Assembly: GCA_021828225.1 (NCBI GenBank)
Contig: JAKASH010000005.1
Location: forward strand, 1 to 17,793
Origin: Acidobacteriota bacterium
GTDB taxonomy: Bacteria > Acidobacteriota > Terriglobia > UBA7540
Direction of reading: 5' to 3'
Length of the DNA stretch: 17,793 nt
Below the pieces are notes generated by a model, which saw only the letters and a list, made by a program, of their open reading frames with translations, ran no database searches and was not told the DNA's origin. This document shows, piece after piece, positions 1 through 6,266 of the stretch. A program made the position numbers and the translations under genes. Position 1 is the stretch's first letter; every line of letters starts with the position of its first letter.

Positions 1-131
1 TCACTCGCCTGGAGTTCCGGCGTGACATGTCCAGTGCCCCGGTCTTTCCGCGCGGGACGATATTTGCGAAGAACCAGAACACGCTTGAGTTGGGGATGAT
101 GTACGTCTTTGACATCCATGGCGCGCAGTGA
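1..131 (+). CDS. C-terminal end of an outer-membrane beta-barrel porin (partial)
   Basis: The frame beginning at base 3 is open from the window edge to a TGA at 129-131 and gives about 42 residues. They alternate polar and hydrophobic residues as in outer-membrane strands. They include an R-L-E-F-R-R-D strand, then Q-N-T-L-E-L-G-M-M-Y-V-F-D close to the C-terminus. This resembles the last two strands of OmpL/Bbp2-like porins, common in Acidobacteriota, in which a near-terminal aromatic residue helps outer-membrane assembly. The 5' part lies outside the window, so the substrate cannot be judged. It sits just upstream of the ammonium transport block and could be its outer-membrane channel, but that is only inferred from position. 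The family call rests on this short tail. Confidence 0.6.
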   Translation, partial: TRLEFRRDMSSAPVFPRGTIFAKNQNTLELGMMYVFDIHGAQ

Positions 132-193
132 GCAATCAGCCTTGGACTGAATCGCAAGTTTGAATTCGCTGTTCAATTTATAGGGAGGATCAC

Positions 194-388
194 ATGGCTG
201 CAAATCGGCAACAAGGTAGTTACTTGACCCTATTCCTGAGCGCCTTCACAGGTTTCGTTGCAGGCCTGGTGCTCTGGACGGGCAATCATACGGCAATCGG
301 GGTAATCGTGACGATCGCAAGTTTAGTGTTGTTGTTGTACTCGCTGGTGCGGCTCCGTGGGATCAAGCACCTGGAGTTTACCGATTAG
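194..388 (+). CDS. small two-helix membrane protein, unknown function
   Basis: A 64-residue protein preceded by a good Shine-Dalgarno (GGGAGGA, 6 bases before the ATG), which fixes the start. Two hydrophobic segments, about residues 10-29 and 35-52, predict a helical hairpin in the inner membrane. A short charged C-terminus follows (R-L-R-G-I-K-H-L-E-F-T-D). No catalytic motif is visible and I do not recognise the family. It lies between the porin end and a second small membrane protein, all on the same strand as amt, so co-transcription with the nitrogen block is plausible. The strong ribosome binding site and clean hydrophobic pattern argue that it is a real gene. Confidence 0.7.
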   Translation: MAANRQQGSYLTLFLSAFTGFVAGLVLWTGNHTAIGVIVTIASLVLLLYSLVRLRGIKHLEFTD

Positions 389-494
389 GGTTAGGCCCTG
401 GAAAGACGCGAGCTCCGCCCCAGGCTGTTTCATCGCCAGTTAAACCAGGGCAGCAATGGGGCGGGGAATGAATTCAAAAAATCTGGAGACCGAA

Positions 495-677
495 ATGAAA
501 TTTGTAGGATTGCTTCTAGCAGTTTGTGGGTGGCTGCTTCCGGTAGCCAGCCTGACTTGGACTTCATCGCTTGCTGTTCGCTTCATCTTAGCCCTGATTG
601 GGATCGCATTGTGCCTGACGGGGATTTTGGGCTTCCTCAACCCTGCCTATGTGAAGCAGGCGGTCTGGAAGAAGTAG
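495..677 (+). CDS. small membrane protein, unknown function
   Basis: I place the start at the ATG at 495 because GGAG lies 6 bases upstream and the protein then begins directly with a hydrophobic segment (M-K-F-V-G-L-L-L). This gives 60 residues. In-frame ATGs at 456 and 468 would add 13 or 9 polar residues; the one at 456 has a possible AGGG site, so it cannot be excluded. Two predicted membrane helices, about residues 2-18 and 24-46, end in a basic tail (V-K-Q-A-V-W-K-K). No known family is recognised. It is the last gene before amt, 68 bases upstream, in the same orientation. Confidence 0.6.
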   Translation: MKFVGLLLAVCGWLLPVASLTWTSSLAVRFILALIGIALCLTGILGFLNPAYVKQAVWKK

Positions 678-698
678 GCGCGCTCTTGACCTTGTAAT

Positions 699-719
699 GC
701 GAGAGGAGACGGCTCTCGC
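699..719 (+). repeat. hairpin in front of the ammonium transporter gene
   Basis: A perfect 7-bp inverted repeat, GCGAGAG at 699-705 and CTCTCGC at 713-719, with a 7-base loop. It ends 26 bases before the amt start codon. No T-run follows, so it does not look like a standard intrinsic terminator. It could be a processing or attenuating element between the small membrane gene and amt. Confidence 0.45.
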
Positions 720-745
720 CTGATTCTCAATGACGGAGGATACGC

Positions 746-2428
746 ATGCGGCGTACTAAGTTGAATGCTTTGATGTGCACAGTTGTGCTCATGACGTTTT
801 TCTTATGCGGGGTCCCGGCCTGGGGTCAAACACCCAGCCAACCGACGACCAGCACCCAGGCCACCCCCGCCCCAGCTATGAATGCGCCCCTGGTGGTGAA
901 TGAAGCCCACCCGCCTTCTCCAGCAGAAATGGCCAAGGGCGACCCGGGCGGGACGTTAACAGGAACCGTAAACGATGTTCCTGTTTCCAACCCGAAGGTA
1001 GGCCTCACCCTGGGAGACGCGGTCAACCAGATCGGACAGAACAAAGTGGCCATCAACTTTGTCTGGACGCTGGTGACCGGATTTCTGGTGATGTTCATGC
1101 AAGCGGGCTTCGCCGCCGTGGAGACAGGGCTTTGCCGTGCCAAGAACGCCAATCACACTATGATGATGAATTTTATGGTGTACGGCTTCGGTTTGTTCGC
1201 GTATTGGGTATGCGGCTTTGCCCTGCAAATGGGAGGAGTCGGTGCGATCTCAAACCTTGGCGGCACGGCGCCGCTCAGCGGCGAGTTCGCCTTGCACTTA
1301 GCGGGCAAAACCTGGGGTCTGTGGGGCACCCACGGCTTCTTCCTGACTCAGGGAGGTACTTACGACGTTGCGGTGATGGTTCTGTTCCTCTTTCAGATGG
1401 TCTTTATGGATACCGCCGCTACAATCGTAACAGGCGGCTGCGCCGAACGCTGGAAGTTCGCTGCTTTCGCGATGTCGTCCGTCTTCCTTGCGGCAATTAC
1501 ATATCCCCTTTATGCAAACTGGGCATGGGGCGGCGGCTGGCTTTCCGCTCTGGGGACGAACTATGGGTTGGGACATGGGTATTGTGACTTTGCCGGATCC
1601 GGGGTGGTCCACGCCGTCGGAGGGCTGACGGCGCTGGCCGTCGCCATCATGATCGGCCCGCGAATTGGCAAGTACAATCGTGACGGTTCATCGAATGCTA
1701 TTCCGGGTCACGATATCACCATGGTGCTGATTGGCTGCTTCATTCTGGCTTTCGGATGGTTTGGATTCAATCCCGGAAGCACGCTTGGGGCTTCGGGCAA
1801 TGGAGCTTTGCGGATTGGGTCAATCGCTGTGAACACGATGCTGGCCGGCGCCACCGGATCCTTCGGGGCCATCTTCTATATGTGGATTCGATATGGCAAG
1901 CCGGACGCGTCGATGAGCGGCAATGGTCTTCTTGCCGGCTTGGTTGCCATCACTGCTCCCAGTGGATTCGTTAATACGATTGGGGCTGCCATCATCGGCC
2001 TGGTAGCCGGTCTGCTGGTTTGCTTCAGCGTTGAGTACATCGACCGTGTTGCTCACATTGATGACCCTGTCGGCGCGATTTCCGTACACGGCACCTGCGG
2101 GTTGTGGGGTGTGATCTCCGTCGGTCTGTTCGCAGACGGAACCTCGAACTACGGCGGCAGTTGGAACGGAGTGAACGGGTCCGTCACCGGTCTGTTTTAT
2201 GGTGATCCCGGACAGCTTGTTGCCCAGTTGATCGGCGTAGCAACGCTGTTGGGCTTCGTCTTCTCACTCTCGTATGTGTTCAACCTGTTCGTGGACTACT
2301 TTGTCGGCCAGAGAGTTTCGCCGCAAGCCGAACTCGAAGGTCTGGATATTCCTGAAATGGGAGCCCTGGGCTATCCCGAGTTCGTGCTGAAGATGCAAGG
2401 TCCGGGAATGGCAGCCGGTGCCGCATAG
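746..2428 (+). CDS. amt: ammonium transporter (Amt/MEP family)
   Basis: An inner-membrane ammonium channel of 560 residues, longer than the usual 400-450. A signal peptide (about 1-27, likely cut after A-W-G) is followed by some 70 residues rich in Pro, Thr and Ala before the first channel helix near residue 100. Visible family features are the Q-A-G-F-A-A-V-E-T-G segment (119-128), W-A-W-G-G-G-W (259-265), D-F-A-G-S-G-V-V-H-A-V-G-G (281-293, with the conserved Asp281 and first pore His289), G-W-F-G-F-N-P-G-S (337-345), and V-H-G-T-C-G-L-W-G (447-455) with the second pore His448. The tail motif R-V-S-P-Q-A-E-L-E-G-L-D is the conserved cytoplasmic region known to engage PII, and a PII gene lies at 4763. 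A GGAGG 6 bases upstream fixes the start. Family assignment is secure; electrogenic transport is known for the family, not shown here. Confidence 0.96.
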   Translation: MRRTKLNALMCTVVLMTFFLCGVPAWGQTPSQPTTSTQATPAPAMNAPLVVNEAHPPSPAEMAKGDPGGTLTGTVNDVPVSNPKVGLTLGDAVNQIGQNKVAINFVWTLVTGFLVMFMQAGFAAVETGLCRAKNANHTMMMNFMVYGFGLFAYWVCGFALQMGGVGAISNLGGTAPLSGEFALHLAGKTWGLWGTHGFFLTQGGTYDVAVMVLFLFQMVFMDTAATIVTGGCAERWKFAAFAMSSVFLAAITYPLYANWAWGGGWLSALGTNYGLGHGYCDFAGSGVVHAVGGLTALAVAIMIGPRIGKYNRDGSSNAIPGHDITMVLIGCFILAFGWFGFNPGSTLGASGNGALRIGSIAVNTMLAGATGSFGAIFYMWIRYGKPDASMSGNGLLAGLVAITAPSGFVNTIGAAIIGLVAGLLVCFSVEYIDRVAHIDDPVGAISVHGTCGLWGVISVGLFADGTSNYGGSWNGVNGSVTGLFYGDPGQLVAQLIGVATLLGFVFSLSYVFNLFVDYFVGQRVSPQAELEGLDIPEMGALGYPEFVLKMQGPGMAAGAA

Positions 2429-2441
2429 GCCGCCGGCTGCC
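2410..2441 (+). repeat. inverted repeat spanning the amt stop codon
   Basis: GGCAGCCGG at 2410-2418 is exactly complementary to CCGGCTGCC at 2433-2441, with a 14-base loop containing the amt TAG (2426-2428). In mRNA it would form a stable 9-bp hairpin between amt and the TPR gene. No T-tract follows. Likely roles are partial attenuation or mRNA stabilisation that lowers downstream expression relative to amt. Confidence 0.5.
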
Positions 2442-2476
2442 GGGCCTAAATCCCGGAGAGCAGAAAGGAGAATCTG

Positions 2477-3058
2477 ATGTCGACTGTAGACTTTGAATTG
2501 GCGGTTCGTGATTATGCTGAGGCTGAGGTTGTCCCCGAAACATCTGTAGCCATGACAACGCAAGGCACAGCTCTTCCCATGGAGGTTTCGAAGAGGTTCT
2601 CTGAGGGTCTGGAACTTCTGAACCATGGTGAGCCTGCCGCTGCCGCCACGTGCTTCGAACAGATTGTGGAGATGATTCCCGATTTTGCGGACGCGCGCGT
2701 GGCTCTTGGAATCGCAGACGCTGTCTGCGGCCGTGTATACCCGGCTCTGGACCACCTGGAGGAGGCCACGAGTCTGGAGCCGGATAATTTCTTTGCCCAT
2801 TTCAAACTAGGCCAACTCCAGTTCAAACTCCATGTGCCAACAAAAGGGTATGAGGAGATGCAGAAGGCGTTGGACTGCGCAACCTCCATCGAGGAAAGAA
2901 GGCTCGTGGGCCAGTTGATCCATGACCAAAAGCAGCGCGAAGAGAAAGGCCTGGCTCGGCCCACCTGGAATCGCTCGTTCTCACGAAAAAACCTGTTGCT
3001 TCTCGGAGCAAGCGTTATCGTTCCAATTCTTTATATGTTCTTTGTCGCTGTCCACTAA
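2477..3058 (+). CDS. tail-anchored TPR-repeat protein
   Basis: A 193-residue protein with AAAGGAG 6 bases before the ATG. After a variable polar N-terminus (1-36), residues about 37-138 form three degenerate tetratricopeptide repeats, with segments such as G-L-E-L-L-N-H-G-E-P-A-A-A and A-L-D-H-L-E-E-A-T-S-L-E-P-D. A charged helix (about 136-158) and basic linker lead to one C-terminal membrane helix (172-191), so the TPR domain probably faces the cytoplasm on a C-terminal anchor. TPRs mediate protein contacts; no enzymatic motif is seen. It lies 48 bases after amt and 15 before the next small gene, so it is probably in the same transcript. It may scaffold the transporter or a regulator, but the partner is unknown. 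Confidence 0.82.
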   Translation: MSTVDFELAVRDYAEAEVVPETSVAMTTQGTALPMEVSKRFSEGLELLNHGEPAAAATCFEQIVEMIPDFADARVALGIADAVCGRVYPALDHLEEATSLEPDNFFAHFKLGQLQFKLHVPTKGYEEMQKALDCATSIEERRLVGQLIHDQKQREEKGLARPTWNRSFSRKNLLLLGASVIVPILYMFFVAVH

Positions 3059-3073
3059 GGTCTGCGAGGAACT

Positions 3074-3286
3074 ATGATCAAATCGGAGTCATTGGCTGTG
3101 GATATCAGGTCGGCGTTTGTTGAGGCGATTAAGGAGCAGCGAATAGCCGTTGTGTGTGCGGTCGCTGTGGCCATCATGGCGATTGGCGTCTTTCACGCTC
3201 CGTCTGAGCCGGTACTTTGGGGCTGCGGCGGAGCGTTGACGCTTCTGGTCTTCTGGGGTTGCCTTAAACGGGTACTGAATAAGTAG
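3074..3286 (+). CDS. small two-helix membrane protein, unknown function
   Basis: A 70-residue protein 15 bases after the TPR gene. GAGGA lies 4 bases before the ATG. An amphipathic charged N-terminus (1-22, including S-A-F-V-E-A-I-K-E-Q-R) precedes two hydrophobic stretches, about 24-40 and 46-63, and a basic end (L-K-R-V-L-N-K). Its layout resembles small membrane proteins sometimes found with transporters, but I recognise no family and can assign no role. Tight spacing and matching orientation suggest co-expression with amt and the TPR gene. Confidence 0.65.
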   Translation: MIKSESLAVDIRSAFVEAIKEQRIAVVCAVAVAIMAIGVFHAPSEPVLWGCGGALTLLVFWGCLKRVLNK

Positions 3287-3373
3287 GGGTTCAAAGCCCG
3301 CTGCCGAGTGGGCCGCGGCCTCAGGCCTCTGGGGTGGATTCGAAGGCCGTGCGGCCAGCCGAAAAGACTGCGC

Positions 3374-4663
3374 ATGAACATCTCACTTCAAGTCCTTTTC
3401 TTCCTGGCTCTGCTCATCCTGCTGGCCAAGGCGGCGGGAGGCCTGGCTGCGCGCGTTGGACTGCCTGCCGTGCTGGGGGAACTCCTGGCTGGCGTGGTGC
3501 TCGGGCCCACCTTCATCAACGTCTGGAAGTTTTCATGGTTCGCTGTCTCCGCGCCGGTGGGCGACCACGCGACAGTCTCACTCGCCGCTTTCATCAGGGT
3601 TTTGGCGGAATTGGGCGTCGTCGTCCTGATGTTCTTAGCCGGGCTTGAGACGGACATCAGCGCAATGAAGAAAGCCTTTGGGCCGGCTTTCTGGGCGGCC
3701 TGCGGTGGAGTTGTTCTGCCTTTCGTTGGAAGCGCCGTTATCGGCCATGAACTGGGCTTTGCGTGGCGTGAAGCGATCTTTATCGGCACGATCCTGACGG
3801 CCACCAGCGTCTCGATCACCGCCCAGACGCTCATGAACCTGGGACGGCTCCGTTCGAAGCCTGGCGCCACCATTCTTGCCGCGGCTGTGATTGACGATGT
3901 CCTGGGGCTTCTGGTGCTTTCGCTGGTGATAGCTGCAGAGTCGCATTTTGCCCATGCTCATACAGGAGGCGGCGGGCTGCTAAGTTTTGGGGGCACAGTC
4001 CTCCGCATGGCACTTTTCTTCCTCTTTGCATTCTGGTTGGGGCCGCGCTTGATTCGACTCGCCTTCCGGGTAGCGCGGCATTTTAAGGTGGAGCACACTT
4101 CTCTTGCCGCGGCGCTGGCCATCGGATTTCTCTTCGCCTTTCTGGCGCAATATGGCGGAGGAATGGCGGCGATCACGGGATCGTACATTGCGGGGCTCTT
4201 CATCGCGGCCAGCCCCGACGCTCACGCAGAAGTTATTTCTGAAATGCGTTCGATGACTAACTCGTTTTTTGGCCCGCTCTTTTTTGCCTCCATCGGTCTG
4301 GAGATCAATGCCTGGGATCTGGGTGGGCATTTCGGATTCTTCTTTCTGATTCTGATGATCGCCATTCTCGGCAAAGTGTTTGGTTGCGGACTTGGAGCGT
4401 GGCTCAATGGTTTTTCAGGCCGGGATGGATTGGTTGTTGGCGTGGGAATGATCCCCAGGGGTGAAGTGGGGCTGATCACGGCCAACATCGGCTGGGCTGC
4501 AGGAATTGTCTCGTCAGAGATCTACTCGCTCGTTATTGTTCTTGTTCTGGCCACGACGTTAGTAACACCACCCTTGCTCAGTTTCTGTTTCGGTCGGACA
4601 CCGGAGGATGTGGAAGTATCCACAACTTCGGCCGGCTTGGAGAGCGTATCCCCCGAACCATGA
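3374..4663 (+). CDS. cation:proton antiporter, CPA2 family (NapA/KefB-like)
   Basis: A 429-residue inner-membrane antiporter with about 12-13 hydrophobic segments. I chose the ATG at 3374 because the protein then starts at the first helix; a GTG at 3308 would add 22 Arg/Gly/Pro-rich residues unlike the family. Motifs are G-L-P-A-V-L-G-E-L-L-A-G (29-40), G-V-V-V-L-M-F-L-A-G-L-E-T-D (81-94), T-A-T-S-V-S-I-T-A (142-150), A-V-I-D-D-V-L-G-L-L (171-180), I-L-G-K-V-F-G (331-337) and M-I-P-R-G-E-V-G-L-I (359-368). Adjacent Asp174-Asp175 is the ion-binding pair of electrogenic Na+/H+ antiporters such as NapA, and Lys333 falls where their helix-10 Lys sits. There is no C-terminal TrkA-N domain, so it is not a full KefB/KefC. 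Na+ or K+ specificity cannot be read from sequence. It lies between amt and the PII gene. Confidence 0.9.
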   Translation: MNISLQVLFFLALLILLAKAAGGLAARVGLPAVLGELLAGVVLGPTFINVWKFSWFAVSAPVGDHATVSLAAFIRVLAELGVVVLMFLAGLETDISAMKKAFGPAFWAACGGVVLPFVGSAVIGHELGFAWREAIFIGTILTATSVSITAQTLMNLGRLRSKPGATILAAAVIDDVLGLLVLSLVIAAESHFAHAHTGGGGLLSFGGTVLRMALFFLFAFWLGPRLIRLAFRVARHFKVEHTSLAAALAIGFLFAFLAQYGGGMAAITGSYIAGLFIAASPDAHAEVISEMRSMTNSFFGPLFFASIGLEINAWDLGGHFGFFFLILMIAILGKVFGCGLGAWLNGFSGRDGLVVGVGMIPRGEVGLITANIGWAAGIVSSEIYSLVIVLVLATTLVTPPLLSFCFGRTPEDVEVSTTSAGLESVSPEP

Positions 4664-4762
4664 GATAAGCATGAATTTTAAGTTTCGTGAGGATTATTCC
4701 AAGGGGACAGGTTGGACCTAATCCAAATATTGCCAGGAAGTCAGAAGAAAGGGCTGATAAAT

Positions 4763-5101
4763 ATGAAAAAACTTGAAGCTGTGATTCAACCATCGAAGCT
4801 GGACGCGGTTAAGGAAGCATTGTATGAGATTGGTATTCAAGGAATGACCGTGAGTGAGGTGCGCGGCCATGGACGACAAAAGGGCCACTCAGAAATCTAT
4901 CGCGGCCACGAATATACTGTCGATCTGCTTCCCAAACTCAAGCTGGAGGTGGTTTTGCCGGACGCTCTTGCCGAACAAGCGGTACAGGCCGTGATCAAAT
5001 CCGCGCGAAGCGGCAAGATCGGAGATGGCAAGATATTTCTCTCGGACATTACTGAAGCCATTCGAATCCGGGACGACCAGCGAGGTGACGAAGCCCTTTG
5101 A
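4763..5101 (+). CDS. glnB: nitrogen regulatory protein PII
   Basis: Exactly the standard 112 residues when started at the ATG at 4763, preceded by AAAGGG 9 bases upstream; the in-frame extension to 4712 is not coding-like. PII trimers sense ATP/ADP and 2-oxoglutarate and control Amt channels and nitrogen enzymes. Seen here are M-K-K-L-E-A-V-I (beta-1), G-M-T-V-S-E-V-R-G-H-G-R-Q-K-G-H (27-42), the T-loop with Tyr46 and the uridylylation-type Tyr51 in E-Y-T-V-D (50-54), and the nucleotide-binding G-K-I-G-D-G-K-I-F (84-92) plus R-I-R (101-103). Tyr51 permits GlnD-type uridylylation, but no glnD is in the window. GlnB and GlnK cannot be told apart by sequence alone; the amt neighbourhood favours a GlnK role. 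Confidence 0.95.
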   Translation: MKKLEAVIQPSKLDAVKEALYEIGIQGMTVSEVRGHGRQKGHSEIYRGHEYTVDLLPKLKLEVVLPDALAEQAVQAVIKSARSGKIGDGKIFLSDITEAIRIRDDQRGDEAL

Positions 5102-5267
5102 TCTCAGCCAACTCTCATTCTGCGGCCGGCCCCCGAGGTGCAACCCTGGCTGGCGCGGCGGTGCCTGCCGTTTGTCACCGCCGCCGAAGCAGGCTTCCTT
5201 TCTGGTCCCAATCTCGGGGCTGTCGCGGAACCGGGGCACTCGCGGACAACCTCTCCGGGCCACCGGG

Positions 5268-6266
5268 CTAGCGTTTCAGGAACAGTATCACGACAGTCAG
5301 CGCATAAACGAGAAAGACCCCGAGCGAGTCCCATGAAAAGAACAGGATCCTCTTTTTCGAGCGATACATCAGGGCAATCATGGTGATGGCCGTCATGGTC
5401 ATGGCGGCGCATGCGGTCACAGCATGCGTACTGGAGACAAAGCTGAGGAGCGGGCCTTTGAGGAAAAACATGTCGTCGATCGCCAGGATGACCAGGTTGA
5501 AGAGGTTGCTCCCCAGAACATTGCCGACCGCCAGATCAACGGCGCCCATTTGAAGGGCCGCTTTGCACACAACAATTTCGGGCAGAGAAGTTGAGAGCGC
5601 CACAAAAATGCTTCCGACGAAGGTCCGACCGAGGCCGGTGATCGTCGCAAGCTGGTCGGCCACGTAAGGAAGATAAGTGGCTGCAATCACGATCATGGCG
5701 GCGTAGAATGTAAACCTCAGGTAGGCGGCAGCCTTTGAGATGCGCTCGTAGCGGGCTTCCTCTTTTATCTCTGTCAGGAATTCGGCAATCCGCCTTTTTT
5801 CATAGATGAAGACAATGCGCATCGCTGCCAGGTAAACGAGCGGAATAACCAGGCTGTAGAGGCCGATCCAGCCCAGGGTAGGAATGGTTCGGCCGGCCAG
5901 AAGGCTGATGGTGGTCAGGCCGAGAAGCAGAACTCCAAAAGACGCCGTCAGGATCTGTCCCTGGTGCGCCAGGGTTGATATCGGTGCCACCTTCAACCCA
6001 ACATCGAGCATCGCCAAAATGAGAAGATTGAACATGCAGCTTCCCAGCACGTCCCCCACAGCAATGTTCGGCGAGTTGAAGATGGCCACCGAGCTGATGC
6101 CCGTGAAAAGTTCAGGCAACGAAGTTGTCGAAGCCATGAGAATCACCCCGATCCATGTCCGCCCCATCCCCGTCTTTTCTGCGATCACATCTCCATAATG
6201 GGAAAGACGCGATCCGCTAAACACAATCACAATTGTGCAGATCAGGAATTGGACCCAGATGAGCAT
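5268..6266 (-). CDS. CaCA-family sodium/calcium (or H+/Ca2+) antiporter, YrbG-like
   Basis: A 332-residue inner-membrane exchanger with the two internal alpha repeats of the CaCA superfamily. Repeat 1 is G-V-I-L-M-A-S-T-T-S-L-P-E-L (40-53) and N-I-A-V-G-D-V-L-G-S (67-76). Repeat 2 is F-V-A-L-S-T-S-L-P-E-I (221-231) and L-A-V-G-N-V-L-G-S-N (245-254). Glu52 and Glu230, each following Pro, match the paired Ca2+-binding glutamates of archaeal NCX. A charged cytoplasmic linker (about 155-177) joins the halves. Its ATG immediately follows the stop codon of the Ca2+-ATPase gene with no intervening base, so translation is probably coupled. Both proteins should remove Ca2+ from the cytoplasm, one using an ion gradient and one using ATP. 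Na+ versus H+ as counter-ion is not determinable. Confidence 0.92.
   Translation of the reverse strand: MLIWVQFLICTIVIVFSGSRLSHYGDVIAEKTGMGRTWIGVILMASTTSLPELFTGISSVAIFNSPNIAVGDVLGSCMFNLLILAMLDVGLKVAPISTLAHQGQILTASFGVLLLGLTTISLLAGRTIPTLGWIGLYSLVIPLVYLAAMRIVFIYEKRRIAEFLTEIKEEARYERISKAAAYLRFTFYAAMIVIAATYLPYVADQLATITGLGRTFVGSIFVALSTSLPEIVVCKAALQMGAVDLAVGNVLGSNLFNLVILAIDDMFFLKGPLLSFVSSTHAVTACAAMTMTAITMIALMYRSKKRILFFSWDSLGVFLVYALTVVILFLKR

Noticed and set aside
4712..4726. TTGGA-N5-TCCAA inverted repeat upstream of the PII gene as an NtrC or sigma-54 site
   Set aside because: It does not fit the NtrC site or the GG-N10-GC sigma-54 promoter pattern; five-base arms are expected by chance.
746..5101. 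Horizontal transfer or a mobile element in the nitrogen block
   Set aside because: No transposase, integrase, tRNA end or terminal repeats, and codon use looks even across the genes by eye.
5102..5267. Search for a terminator between the convergent PII and exchanger genes
   Set aside because: Only a 4-5 bp hairpin (5186-5197) and a long-loop 6-bp pairing were found, neither followed by a T-run.
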